From Pempheris klunzingeri (Eukaryota; Chordata; Actinopteri; Acropomatiformes; Pempheridae), in assembly GCF_042242105.1 (NCBI RefSeq), contig NC_092029.1, positions 18,834,885 through 18,898,884 of the forward strand: a stretch of 64,000 bases of DNA, written 5' to 3'. This document shows positions 1 to 12,300 of this stretch, in pieces. Position 1 is the first letter of the stretch. Each line of letters begins with the position of its first letter. The notes under the pieces are model-generated. The model saw only the letters and a list, made by a program, of their open reading frames with translations, was not told the DNA's origin and ran no database searches. The translations under genes and the position numbers were made by a program.

Positions 1-450
1 CAACATGCAGAAGCTGAAGTCTGCACAGTAAAGGAGGTCAAGACAACTTTTTAGTCTTGGCTGTAAAAAATGTTTCAATATGTTTCTTGTGGATTATGAT
101 CAAATTGGGTTCTTCGTGAGGTGAACATCGGTATTAAGCCCTAAATTTAGATTATGCCATTATTTCTGTTGATGTAGAATTAATGCATACTTGTTTATGA
201 GAGACCTTTTATCCCAGTTTTAGCTCAGCTAAGCACTATTCAAGCCAAACTCATCTATTGTTTGGGGGTGGGGGGGGGGAAGGGATTACACTTCCCTTTC
301 TGAAGAAGTGGATGTACTTGCTTTGTTTCCCCTTGATACCTGCACGTGGCTGTCAAGATCAATCCATGTAAAAGCCCTTCAGCTTCAATTAGATCACTCT
401 GTAGAGTATTTTACTCGTAATCTAATTGTCCTACAGTAGACAGACACCTA
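1..450. other. Intergenic DNA, no gene seen
   Basis: No convincing exon is seen on either strand. The stretch is AT-rich with a short G-run near 264-280. Confidence 0.5.
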
Positions 451-803
451 CACAAGCACACACCCGCTTATCCATCAGGGTCGCGGGGGGGATGGAGCCA
501 ATTCCAGCTGACTGTAGGCGAGAGGTGGGGTACACTCTGCACTGGTAGCCGGTCAACCTCAGGGCCGACACACAAAGACAGACAACCATTCACGCTCACA
601 GTCATACCTACGGGCAATTTAGATTAACCCCAGTTAACCTCACCTGCATGTCTTGGATGGGAGTACCTGGAGAAAACCCCCGCAGGCACAGGGAGAACAT
701 GCAAACTCCACACAGAAAAACCCCAGGCTCAAAGCTGGATTCAAAGCTGGAAGCTTCTTGCTGTGAGGCAACAGTGGTGATCACCACACCACTGTGCTGC
801 CCA
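451..803 (-). repeat. Dispersed teleost non-LTR-type repeat, copy 1
   Basis: The stretch carries the hallmark segments of a very common teleost repeat: a GGGTCGCGGGGGG block, a GGCGAGAGGTGGGGTACAC block, a GGAGAAAACCCCCGCAGGCA block and AACATGCAAACTCCACACAG. Shorter copies lie at 5291-5378 and 30775-31030. The 5291 copy ends in a (GGAT)n-type tail on the minus strand, which indicates retroposition in that orientation. The exact family name (RTE/Expander-like or a related SINE) is inferred from memory and needs a library search. Confidence 0.8.
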
Positions 804-836
804 CTCCAATATTCAGAAAACTTATTCTCAATCCAT

Positions 837-838
<2 letters not shown>

Positions 839-884
<46 letters not shown>
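839..884. repeat. (CA)n microsatellite
   Basis: About 23 uninterrupted CA dinucleotides directly follow the repeat at 451-803. The open frames reading poly-Cys-Val or poly-His-Thr here are artefacts of the microsatellite. Confidence 0.97.
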
Positions 885-888
<4 letters not shown>

Positions 889-3600
889 AGGAGAGTGAGT
901 AAGGCTAGTAGTTGGAAGATGGAATGATCTCATCCTGAGACACTGAGAGATGATGTCAGACTTTAGAGCAGGACTAATGCTGCTACCGTAGCTGTTTATG
1001 TTTTTACGTGCCACGAGGGCTTGCAGCGCAGCAGAATGGAGAGGGCATGTGTGTGTACTTGCACTTGAGCAGTTAATGGATGTGACTTTTGATTGTGCAT
1101 AGTAAAGAGCTGCATGAGCTTTAAATGCATCTGTGATTCTCTTGTCGACAGGAAGGAGGAGAAAAGGAAGAACATCTAACCAGGGCATTGCCTCATCTGC
1201 ATCTGTTCCTCATATTCTTCTCACACTTTTTATCTGTGTATCTAAATCTATGTTTTCCCTCACGTTTGTGAGTCTGCAGAGATTTTCTATTGCCTTGTAT
1301 TGTATTTTATTGTATTTCTTCTAGACAGAGAGCCCTGATTTCTCCAGTCCTCTCTCCTCGCTACTTTCATGTTCTGTCAAATGTGAGATTCTTCATCCTC
1401 CATCCCCAGAGCTTTTTTTTTTTACCCACCCACTCCTCCCAACGTCTCCCCTTGGGTGTTCCTATTATGCCCTGTTTCATTTGGTCTTCCCTCCTCATTT
1501 TTCCTCTGCTCTGGTCCTCCCTCTTATCTATGTTTTCCCAGAATCACTGAAAAAATCTGTCAGATCTTATTCCCTCCTCCGTCTTTTCCTCAAGCTCCCT
1601 CCTCCTCTCAATCCTCCTCTCTTCTTTGTTTTTCTCTCACTGGCCCTGGTGATCTCATTTCCAGGATGTGTGTGATGTCTAACATCACACGTGTGCTTAC
1701 CGTCAGCGAGAGGAGAGGAGAGGAGAGGAGAGGAGAGGAGAGGAGAGGAGAGGAGAGGAGAGGAGAGGAGAGGAGAGGACACACCCTGATGTGACCTCAT
1801 GCGTATCCCTCTCTCTCCTCCAGTGTCGTAATGCTCTTTCATCTCGTGTGCCTGTGGACGGCGTGGTGACATCATGTTAGCTGCGTGAGCTGAATACAGG
1901 ATCAAGGGGCGGCTTCAACAGATACATCACTTTGCCTTTCCTCAGTTTTTGTCCTCAATCCTCTCCCCATTGTTTGTTTATTGTCATTCTGTCAGTTTTG
2001 TATTGTTATTTTAATGTCTCAACAACATATTTGGAAAAATATTGTGACAGAAAAACTCTTATGTATAGAAAAATCTCTACAAGTAACAGTAGGAGTGTGC
2101 ACAGATTCTCCAAGGGTAAATAAACAATTTGAATAAATGGTACGCTACCTCGCGTCATTCCCAGTGAGATACTGGTGACTCCATTAGTTACAACAGAGAC
2201 ATATGTTCAACTTTCCTCTGGTCAGTCCTCGCTTCACACGTCCAGCAGAAGTGGAGCAACATTAATATTCTTTTGAAGTCATATTTCTGGTCACCTGATG
2301 AATGTAGGTCTAATAATCAACTCTCCTTTTACCTCTGATTTGGTCTCCACCAATTCACGAAGGACATATTTGGCTCATTAACAGTTCGAAGCAAAGCAGC
2401 GCACTAAAAACGCTATAACACACTCTGGAAAGCTCAGGTGAGCTGCAAAGTCAGATGATGACTATGAGTTCGTCACCAGTGTCATCTTTCACATTATGTG
2501 ATCCATTGTTGATATGAATGCATCGATTATAGCTGCTTTAAATTCCTAGTAGAGCCACATGTTGATGTCCAAGATGTCCAAATTACCACTTGCATTCAAT
2601 TCCAGTCAGGAGGAGGCCTGTAGAGCAAAGTCAGACATGGATGAAGTAGGGGTGCTGAGGAGTACCCCCGAAATTCAGGCCTAAAAAAAAGAAATAATCT
2701 GTTATCTGCTAATTATCAATATGTCTTAGTGTATTGTTTTAGGGAGAGAGATTAACTAAGAAAGCAATTCAACCAAACTAGAGCTTGCCCCAAAAATGTG
2801 ATATTTGGCAGAGTGATTTAATTATTATAAATTTAATAATGCTCAAATTCACTGTACTCCCCCCGAGGGAGAGCGATGACCTGATCATGGGTCGCATCTC
2901 TTGGCCACATCCATTTGTTGTCTCACTCCCTCTTTCCTCTTTCCTCTGCTTGCACTTTTCATGCATGAGTTCGGTCTTCGTTCCTGTGCGGCTGCTGTGA
3001 GTGCCTCGACAGACGCTTATGTTTGCTGCCTGCTTGTGAAATGCTCTGAAATGGTTGTCAGTTCTTGGTATTCTTCTTGGTATTAGATAAAATGAATGAA
3101 ATGAATGCCAAAAAACACAACTCTGACCTCCAGCGCCCCCTGAAGGCAGATAGCTCATGTGGATCTGTTCAGATTTCTCAAACAAACCAGTCATGATGCC
3201 TTTTGTCAGACGGAAATTTTGCAAGCATGCATGGTGCAATTACCTAAATTAATTTGTACTTAATTAAATTATCACACACCAAACCTGGCGGTATGTAATG
3301 TTCCAAGAATTACTGTTGCCCAGGATGAACACAGCAGAACACAGCAGGATGACAGGCTTTAGCTGTCATCCATTATTATCCAAGCTGAAAAACATAAAAC
3401 ATGAAACTTGAGTGCTTAGTTGATAGTGCTAATAATAAAAGAAAAAGGAGTTAGAGTAGATGTAGCTGTGTTTTTAGTCCTAACAGTAGTAACAAATATT
3501 CATTATGATAAACAGCATGTGCTTCACTCTGCAAAAGGGTTTCTACGTGTTCTTGTATTTACAGTTAGGATCTAAATTATTTAGTGTCTGCGTGCTTCCA
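885..3600. other. Intergenic DNA upstream of stmn4, no gene seen
   Basis: The short open frames here have no recognisable domain, no paired splice sites and no codon bias. The content is low-complexity T/C-rich DNA (about 1190-1640), a pentanucleotide array at 1709-1779, and unremarkable AT-rich sequence. Confidence 0.5.
1709..1779. repeat. (GAGAG)n pentanucleotide array
   Basis: About 14 perfect copies of the 5-mer GAGGA/GAGAG make a pure purine strand of about 70 bases. The regularity implies recent expansion. Confidence 0.95.
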
Positions 3601-3619
3601 AGCTGGGCCCCCTGCTGAG

Positions 3620-3635
3620 ATGCACACACACACAT

Positions 3636-3680
<45 letters not shown>

Positions 3681-3757
3681 CACACAAACACAGTCTTCCC
3701 CAATTTCTCACACTACTTCCCTCAACTCTCGCCCATGCATACTATACATACACGCCC

Positions 3758-3793
<36 letters not shown>

Positions 3794-3795
3794 CT
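3620..3795. repeat. Two CA-rich microsatellites
   Basis: Interrupted CA arrays at about 3624-3690 and 3761-3791 lie just upstream of the probable stmn4 promoter. They explain the His-Thr-rich frames in this stretch. Confidence 0.95.
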
Positions 3796-3879
3796 GCGCC
3801 ATATGATAAAACACTGATTCGACCACCCACTCTGCAGTACAGCACAAAGAGCTAGCGGCCCTCCCCCCCAACCTTCCTC

Positions 3880-4073
3880 TTCCCTCTCATTGGCTGCGAG
3901 GCTTGGATGTTGGCAGTGTCTCAGACCAATAAGACGTCTCCAAGGTGATGTCATGGAGGCAGCATTGATGCTGTTGCTGATGCTGTTGCCCGGCGCCTGT
4001 ATCCGTGCAGCCAGACAGGGGTAACCGTAGTCACCGTCCATCAGCAGCAGAAAGAAGACAGGGACAGAGGGGG
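3880..4073 (+). promoter_or_regulatory. stmn4: Probable promoter and non-coding first exon of stmn4
   Basis: Seen: an inverted CCAAT box (ATTGG, 3889-3893), a CCAAT box (3926-3930), a CRE-like TGATGTCA (3946-3953) and then a GC-richer stretch ending in a consensus splice donor (GTGAGT starting at 4074). The next downstream gene on this strand is stmn4, whose coding start lies 5.3 kb away in an exon with only 13 coding bases, so an upstream 5' UTR exon is expected. No transcript was available to prove the link, and the transcription start is not fixed. Confidence 0.45.
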
Positions 4074-4449
4074 GTGAGTCTGCATCACAAAGCGCAAACC
4101 TGCACAAACCTGCATCTCACTTGTGTCATTTTGGATTCCCAACATTAAGTTTTATTGCATTACTGAAGGTTGTCTGTGTGTCTGTGTGTTTTCAACGGAG
4201 TGTAGTAAAGGGTGTACCGGGGCGAGGGTGAGGACAGTGATGATGCAGTGTTTCCTGCTGACAGGAGAAGGAGGAAGAGGGGGAGAGAGAGAGAACTCGG
4301 TGTACCCACATACTGTATAGTGTGTAACGTGTCATTTATTATTGATCTTCCATTTGTGCACATGCAGCTTTGTGTCTGCTTTTTGGGATAGAGATAGAGG
4401 AAAGGTGGGGGGGGCGGGAATTATGTGGCTTCTATGTGGCTAAAAAAGA

Positions 4450-4493
4450 TGTGTGCGTGTGTGTGTGTGTGTGTGTGCGTGCGTGTGTGTGTG
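4450..4493. repeat. (GT)n microsatellite
   Basis: GT array with a few GC interruptions, lying within the presumed first intron of stmn4. Confidence 0.95.
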
Positions 4494-5278
4494 CAAAATA
4501 GAGCAGAAGAGAAAAGAAAAGAGAAAAAGGTACAACAGAAAGAAAAGTGGCAAATAGTTTAATATTTTTGGCTGGTTGCGAACCTGCAAGCTGCTCTTGT
4601 CTTAAGTATTGATTTCACCTTTAGATGAACATCTACATTCCAGGTTAATCATTGTGTTTGTAAAGTGCCTTTTCAAGTGCAGGTGCCAGGTAAGAAAAGA
4701 AGGGAAAGCAGATAACAAAAGCAATCTCTGTAAAACCTGTAAAACCAACCAACTGAGTCATAATGGCTCATAAAAAATGTCAGATATTGAGGATAAATTT
4801 GACAGATGTTGATTTTCTCTTGCTGTGTTGCGCATACTGTATGAGAAGTTCGGTGGGAGGTTGGAAGAAGTCTGTTATAACTGCTCTACTATAATAAGTC
4901 AACATATTGCACTCAGAAGATTATTGGAAATAATCCAAAGTGCGTAAACATCATCAGACGGTGTTCGTGATTAAAGCAATCGTGTTTATCATTCGTGCAA
5001 GAATATGAAAATGAATATAAATAGTGCATCAAATTGAAACAGAGTCAATAAAGAACATCTTTTTTTCATTTTGACTTGGAAGCTGTACTATATATACAAA
5101 ATGAAAATGAGAAATGAGAATGAAGATTAACTTCCAGAAAACTTGGTGTCTTTTCAAGCAAAAGTATTGCTGGCACTGCTGCAAGTAAAATTACTCTAAC
5201 TATGGAACAATGTTGCAGTTTTTGAACTTTTACTGACCACTTAGGTGATTTTAAGAGTGCATTTGGAAATGCAAAGCA

Positions 5279-5390
5279 CTGAACTCTAAGTTCATCCATC
5301 CATCCATTGTCTACACCACTTATCCTATCCAGGGTCGCGGGGGGTTGGAGCCAATTACAGCCGACTATGGGCGAGAGGCTGAACTCTAAG
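5279..5390 (-). repeat. 88-bp retroposed fragment with 12-bp target-site duplication
   Basis: The 12-mer CTGAACTCTAAG occurs at 5279-5290 and again, identically, at 5379-5390. Between them (5291-5378) lies only the terminal part of the repeat family seen at 451-803, including GGGTCGCGGGGGG and, on the minus strand, a GGATGGATGGATG tail next to the duplication. This is the structure of a heavily 5'-truncated non-LTR retroposon insertion. The perfect duplication suggests it is fairly young. Confidence 0.88.
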
Positions 5391-5499
5391 TCACCTTTTT
5401 AAAATTAGAATGTTTTCCAGAAATGATACCTTTTGATAAAGTACTGTAGCAGTTTACATGAGATGCTGCTATACAGTATATCATCTGTGAGTCATTTGT

Positions 5500-5600
5500 A
5501 CAAAAAGCGTGCGAAAACAACAATTTGGTGTTTTACAGGAGTTGTGTGCGGACTATTTCTGTAACTTCCTGGTTTTCTGGCAACTAGACTCTCTCTCTCT
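5500..5600. repeat. Foldback-family repeat fragment
   Basis: The segments AACAACAATTTGGTGTTTTA and GTGCGGACTATTTCTGTAAC match the family that is more complete at 35430-35835 and 36665-36990. A second fragment lies at about 6170-6310. Confidence 0.6.
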
Positions 5601-6169
5601 CTTTGCATTGACACGCAAGGAATGGAGGTTCTTACTCCTGCAGGAAGCAGTGCATTGATCTGCAAACTGGGTAGTTTCGTAAGATGAGAAGTGAAGCAGC
5701 TGTGTGTGCGCATGCCAACAGTTTTAGCAACGCAGTACGGTTCCTGCCTGATTAGTATGTGTGTGCTCAACTGTGTATTTCAAGATATCTGTTCATGAAT
5801 GTTGCATGTGTCTATACGTGTGTGTGCGTATGTCCCAGTGGAATCAATGTCAGGCTGGTCAGGTGAGTGTGTGCTCTACACCATAATGAGATATCTCTCC
5901 TGTGTGTCACAGCCTGTCTCATTACTGCACCTCTCTCACTCTCTGGAGCTTACTGCTCTTCAGGCATCTCGTACGCTGAAGGGCTCGCAGCTTCAAATAT
6001 GCAAACTAGACAGATATATAGATACATACTGTAGATACTTTAATGTCGTGTAATGTTTTCCAATAGTGAGTTATTTTTGCAGTAATTAATGGGGTAGCAC
6101 TATTAAGCTGGAGCCAGGAGGGAAACAGTAAGTCTAGCTCTCTCTAAAGGTAAGTAAATTCAGTTCAAC

Positions 6170-6310
6170 TCATCTAAAGCTCACTACTTAACATGATTCT
6201 TGTTTGTTTCCTACGGGGACATACAAAACTGTGCAAACGCCATTTTGTGGTTTTCTGGGGAATTACGTGCTGTAACTCTTTCTTGCTGGTCAACAGCCAG
6301 GAGCACTTAC
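6170..6310. repeat. Foldback-family repeat fragment
   Basis: The segments CGCCATTTTGTGGTTTTCTG and GAATTACGTGCTGTAACTCT correspond to the same parts of the repeat family seen at 5500-5600 and 36665-36990. Confidence 0.55.
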
Positions 6311-6534
6311 TTTTCAGACCACTGTAATTACAATTATAGTTATAATGACTTGTAATTATAATGTTGTGAAGCGACAGGCAGATGTATAAACTTTTGTTCA
6401 TGAAGAAAATGTTACAGCTCAGCTTGAAGGAAAGATGCATTTCCCAAAATTGTCCAACATAGTCATAGAAACCTACAGCTGCCCTGATGGTGCAGTTAAC
6501 AGGCCGACCTTCCAGCTGACAGTTTTCTTTAATA

Positions 6535-7028
6535 TATTATGTCTTTGGACCTGGCTGGACCCCGACTGAAAGCACCTCTGAGCCTGGGTCTGTTCGAGCT
6601 TTCTTCCCGTTAAAGGGGAGTTCTTCCTGCCCAATACAATATCTGATGCTGCTCATGTGGGGATTCTTGAATCCTTAAAGTTGAATTCTTAAATCTTTTG
6701 ATCTCTCTGTTGATTGAAGAGTTTGGTCTAGACCTGCTCTTTATGGAAAGCATCTTAACCCTTTAACCTTCTGCTCAACCATATGGTAGAGCACATTTTG
6801 ACTCACTATATCTTATTGAAAACATGTTTTACTTACGACATCTCAACCGTTTGGTAGAGGCCAATATTTCAAAAAATGTGGGGTCTGTTCATAAAAAAAC
6901 ATTGATTTTTGTTATTAGAATACATTTTTTCATTGCTTTTTTCTTGGTGAGGACGTTAAAGGGTTAAGATAACATTTGTTATAAATTGTCACTATATAGA
7001 TAAAGATTGATTGGTTGATTGATTGATT
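6535..7028 (+). repeat. Teleost retroposon (SINE or LINE 3' end), interrupted
   Basis: Recognisable family segments are GAGCCTGGGTCTGTTCGAG, TTCCCGTTAAAGGGGAGTT, GAGTTTGGTCTAGACCTGCT and a tail of repeated TTGATTGA after CACTATATAGATAAA. The copy is split by a 205-bp insertion at 6759-6963. A minus-strand copy of the same family lies at 11311-11475. The repeated short tail argues for a non-LTR mobilised element; the exact family name is not assigned. Confidence 0.8.
6759..6963. mobile_element. piggyBac-like MITE nested in a retroposon
   Basis: The 205-bp segment begins CCCTTTAAC and ends GTTAAAGGG, a perfect 9-bp terminal inverted repeat. It is flanked on both sides by TTAA (6755-6758 and 6964-6967). 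TTAA duplication with CCC...GGG termini is diagnostic of piggyBac-superfamily transposons. The segment has no coding capacity, so it is a non-autonomous MITE. Removing it with one TTAA rejoins the host retroposon at the position its family consensus predicts. Confidence 0.85.
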
Positions 7029-8444
7029 ATTAGCATATAGTATTTACCAGTGTATACCACATGTGCAGTTTGGATGACGATCTATGTAGAACATCTCAGA
7101 TGATGCAGAGGAGGTAGTCGAGAGCAGGTGGGGTATTTTGGCATTCCCGCAGAGAGGTCCCATCACAGATGTTTGGTTAAATTAGGCCAACATCAGGTGC
7201 TCCTTAGATGTCTCACCATGTGGCAGAATTCAGTTTTCTGAAGCTCAGTCCTACATTTGCTCTGGAACATTATCGACATGTTTTCTTTAAACCCCTTTTT
7301 GTTATGGGAGAGAGAGATGAGAGTTATCCAGTTAGCAGACAGTAGATGTGTTTGTCGATATGATTAACTCTGAGCAATAATGAAGCAGAAAGTTCCGTCC
7401 ATCTTTTGTGAACTCATTCAGGTTAAATATTTCTTTGCTTAAACGGTACAAGTCTTACTCATTGAACTAGATAAACAGGAAAGTGATTGTAGGAAAAGTG
7501 TCTAACCATAAACATCTTTTTCGCCAGCTTGTTTGCTTGATATAAGTTTCGACATAGCATGAGAATGATCGACTTACAGCATCCCTCAGATGTCCACATT
7601 TCAGTGTTGATGAGGAGAGAGTCAGACAGACAGTGACGGCAGGTGGTAGAAGGTCTGGTGAGACAGTTTGCTGCTTCGCTGCCTCTCTCTTTCTCTTAGT
7701 GCTGTTCAGTTTGATTAAATCACTTTGAATTGATTCTAAATTTAATTGAATTCCTCTTGAATTTCAGTACCTTCAGTACCTTTCGGTATAATTTGATTAA
7801 CAGGCCACAGTGAGTACGGTTTGATTAACAGGCCACAGTCTGTATGACATATTTGCTTCAGTTTCAATACATATTGCTGCACAGCACTGCTTAAAGGTTC
7901 GAAGCACAGGTTTCCAGAAGGTGGTAAACAAGCTGCTGTGGTGCCTCTCTTTGTTATTTATGCCTTCCTCTTCCTTCTTCCATCTTCTCAAAGATTTACA
8001 GCACCTTCTCCCACATGTGTCTCGGCTGTGATTCACTGACTAAAGAAAAGATAACAAGTTAAAGTCCCTCTCCGCTCAAAATGTTTTTTGCTCACTATTA
8101 GGTGTTTGAGCTTTAGTGTTCTCGATATTGATATTAGCGCCTTAAATCTCGTTTTAAGGTGTGTGCGCGTGAGCAGGAGTAATTTGGTAGCCTATCATGG
8201 TCCAGGAAGTGTGATGTGAAAACCTGAATCCTCCAGTGCACATACAGTGACAATAGTCTTTCCAAAAGTGTGTGTAAGTGCTGTTCCATCCACCTGTAAA
8301 TACACATGTTTTCAATCAAAACATATACACAATCATAATATAGATATAAAATAAAAGAATATACTGTGATTTGATGTCCACTAGCCATGTCCTTATGTTC
8401 TCTTTTCCTTTTCCCATATGTTTTTAGCGTCAAGATGTCACATA

Positions 8445-8445
<1 letters not shown>

Positions 8446-8473
<28 letters not shown>
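8446..8473. repeat. (GT)n microsatellite
   Basis: Fourteen GT units in the presumed stmn4 intron. Confidence 0.95.
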
Positions 8474-8475
<2 letters not shown>

Positions 8476-9338
8476 TATCATGGATGTATTATAAGAAGTT
8501 TGTGTGGGGGCACCAGGGGACAGAAACAAGGCTAGTAGAGAAGAATGAATCGTAAATGATTTAAGAGGCCCTGGATTATTTACATGATATTATTTTTTGT
8601 ATACTTTTAACATGAGATGAGTATTTCTTTTTTTTTTTAATATCATGGTTATTGTCAATACCCATATATCACAACACCCCTAACGGAAACTCATATTTTC
8701 TTTTGCTTACCGTCTAGAAATGTTGTGCTGAATGTGCATGAAAACTTTTGGGTGTAGTAGTTCAACTTTTTAAATAAACAATATTTGAATTTTTTATAGC
8801 TTCTGGATTAATCAGTGAGGGACAAGATGGCAATTTAAGTTTTTACAAGGCAATATGAGTTTATTTGTGGAGGGAGTCTTTAAACTTGTTTTCCTTATAA
8901 AGTGAACGACTGGCCATTTTGCTCATAAGTGAACAAGATGATCAGCTCTGATAAGAGCCTTGTGATGATGTATTGATGAATTTTTATGTATACTTTATCA
9001 TTTACGTCCCTGGTTTGTTTTCCCCGGCCTGTCAAGATGTACAAACTAACCTTAGAAAGAACTTCCCCCTATTTTGGACCACATTTATTCTTTGACACAG
9101 TGCTGTTGCCTCGTTGGTTGAATTAAACGTCAATGGCGCGTGCTTACTCAGGTGCTCTGCAGCTTGCTGTCCTCTCGTTCTCTCCCTTAGCAACTGTTTC
9201 TCGGATTTATTATGTGACCTTTAAAGCTGCTTCATTCAATCCCTCTGCTCGGTCTCTCCCTCTCTCTCTGCATGTGTCCCTCTGACAGACTGAGAAGGAT
9301 CTTTAGCATCCCCGGAGAGTTACATACGCAGTGAGAAG

Positions 9339-12300
9339 ATGACTCTGGCAGGTAAATGCAGCCACAGCTGAAAGCTGTGCACCTCTCAGCTCCCCTTCCC
9401 TTCATTGTATGCACTGCTTATTATTCTAAGTGCAAATTTGTAATCTGAACCATGTATGTTGTCATTATTATGACTGCTATAATATAATACATTATAATAC
9501 AATGGAATGACTAGTCACTGTCACTGGAAAGGGGGGATTACATCATCAGCCTTTTTAAATGCTTATTCATCATTTAGTTTGAGTCAACACCAATGTCAAG
9601 CATATCAGAACGAGACTGCGTGTGTGCTTTGTGTCCTCAGCCTACAAAGAGAAGGTCAAAGAGCTCCCCCTGGTGTCTCTGTTCTGCTCCTGCCTGAACC
9701 CACAGACTGCAGACAAACCTTCATACAAGGCAGAAGGTAAAAAGAAACTACTTTCACACACACGTTGAGCATACAAAATAATGCACTAGACATACAGAGG
9801 TGGAACATTTAAAGCACAAACCACACTATGTACCAAAAAGTGTGCTTTCCTGTATTAAAAATGTATAGTAAATACAATAATCCACCACCACAGATGCCGT
9901 GGACCTGGGCTGGTGTGTCATCAAAGACGTGGAGGTGATTGAGTTGAACAAGCGGGCATCAGGCCAGGCCTTCGAGGTCATCCTGAAGCCCCCATCCTTT
10001 GACGGTGTGCCGGAGCTCAACACCTCCATGCCACAGCGCCGCGACCCGTCCCTGGAGGAGATCCAGAAGAAGCTGGAGGCTGCCGAGGAGAGGCGAAAGG
10101 TGAGGGGAGAGGAGGTGAAGTTGGGGTTTTTGTATCAACACGAGGAACCCAACTGGACAGGCCCTAACCTAATACTGTAACCCAAACATTCGCTATTTGT
10201 AGCTCTGTCACTGTCAAACATCTGACAACGGCTCTTAGGGGCCAGTGTGATTTATCAACTCGTGAGAAAAAAGGGTGGAAAGGGATAAAAGGGAAGCAGA
10301 GGGGAGGAGGAGTGTTGGAGTTGATGGGAAGGAAGGGAGGAAACAGGAGCAGAGGGAGGGTGGGAAGATGAAAGCAGGGACATGAAAGTACAAGGGCAAT
10401 CATGCAAGGACACACTCACAATGGCTCATATTCATCAAGCCAGGAGGACATCGCAAGGGGGGGAAGAGAGAAGGGGAAAAGTGAGAGGAGAGAAATTATA
10501 GCCAACACAGATAATGTGTCCTGTTACACAACAGTCTGTAACATCAGATGTTTCATTGACGATCATTTGAAATTCCATCAACTTCCCATAAGTAGTGGGG
10601 TTTCACATCAAAAACACGTCTCGTGGATTCACCTTCCGTGCTCTTTGTTCCCTTCAGTGCCAGGAGGCCGAGCTGCTGAAGCATCTGGCCGAGAAGAGGG
10701 AGCACGAGCGCGAGGTGATCCAGAAGGCCTTTGAGGAGAACAACAACTTCATCAAGCACGCCAAGGAGAAGCTGGCGCAGAAGATGGAGGTCAACAAGGA
10801 AAACAGGGAGGCCCTGCTGGCCGCCATGCTGGAGAGACTGCAGGAGAAGGTACTGTCCAAGTGATAGGATTATTTCGAAGCTTTATAACGTTGTTTCATA
10901 TCTCTTCTTCTCGCACATGACTGGGCAAATGATGATGGAGTTGAAATGGAAAAAGCTCATTTCGACACATCAAATTTTGAAGGGGCTTCTGTCTAGACTT
11001 ACCAGGAGAGATACAGAGAAATGTATCACAGAGACAGACAAGTTTTCTTACCAACTCTTTCTGTTTTACTTATTGTCAGTGATAGTAGCAGTACCAGTCC
11101 ACTCCTCATTCCTGGAAGCTAAATCTGTTTCAGGGGCTTTTCTGGATCAGAATCAGAATCAGCTTTTAATGGCCAAGTGTGTGAAAACATACAAGGAATT
11201 TGACCTCGGTCTCTCCGCCGCTCTCACATGAAAGGACAAAAAGGGAGACAAGAGCTGCAAAGCTGAACAAAGTAAACAAAACATTAGTCCAACAACGTGA
11301 CGCAGCCATTTTCAATCAATCAATCTTTATTTATACAGCGCCAATTCACAACAGCGCTATCTCAAGACACTTTACATAAAGAGCAGGTCTAGACAAAACT
11401 CTTTAATTAAGAGAGAGACCCAACGATTCAGGAATTCAACATTAAGGATTCAAGAATCGACATGAGCGAGCAATTTTTAGTGCAGAAAAGTCCTTGAGGT
11501 ATCCTTCTATTGAAGGAATAGCTCGATGTTTTCAGACTAATTCTTATGACCTATCATGCCACTTTCATGTTTTTAAGTATGGAGCTAGAGCTGAGGGACA
11601 GTTTGCTGAGCTTTGCATTAAGACTGAAAGCAGCGTAAACTACATTTTTATTGACATTTTCACATTGCTCTTATTGTATGGATTAAACAAGCATGCAATT
11701 TGTTAATTTTAGAGGGGTCGGTAGGTGTCGTTTTGAACTTTGGAGTGAGTCAGACTGCCCGTTTTCAGTTCTTTATGCTAAAACGAGGTGAATGACCTCA
11801 CAGCTCCACCTCTTTAGTCAGCACACAGACATGATAGTGGTATCAATTTAATCTAACAAAGATTTCAAGTTCCTCTGTTCATTTTCTACACATTTTTTCT
11901 GTGGTTTTCACTATTATAGAATACTTTGACATTTGGGGAAATACTCTCATTCACTTTATTGCTAAGAGTTGGAGAAGATTTTGTCCACAATGTCAAAATG
12001 TCAAAATTACAACTCTTCAGTTTCTTGAGTATCCTTTGAGTATCTGAACTAGTTGCCAGGCAACCAACAGAGACTTCAGAAGGTTAATGCAGTAAAGAAT
12101 TAGTACGTTTAAAACATTTCCAAAATGTCAAACCTTATTTATTATTTATTGCTTCATTTATTGAGACCCAAAAGTGAACGTTTTCATGACTACAGATGAG
12201 GCAAGCCTTCAGTATCATGAACTGCGCTCACGTTTCTATTTTAACACTGTTGATCAGTGATCATGAATATTACATGAGGCAGGAAAAAGAGTTTTTAGTT

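Larger units (their letters stand above)
4500..9338 (+). other. stmn4: Presumed first intron / 5' region of stmn4
   Basis: No exon is recognisable here. The stretch holds a short retroposed fragment (5291-5378), foldback-repeat fragments (about 5500-5600 and 6170-6310), a retroposon split by a small DNA transposon (6535-7028) and a GT microsatellite (8446-8473). The remaining sequence is AT-rich without visible structure. Its status as an intron depends on the upstream exon at 4073. Confidence 0.4.

Noticed and set aside
781-1188. Poly-Cys-Val frame over the CA repeat
   Set aside because: Product of a microsatellite and a dispersed repeat, not a protein gene.
2778-3239. 153-residue minus-strand frame
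   Set aside because: Composition and residues show no family resemblance, and no splice signals flank it. Likely a chance open frame.
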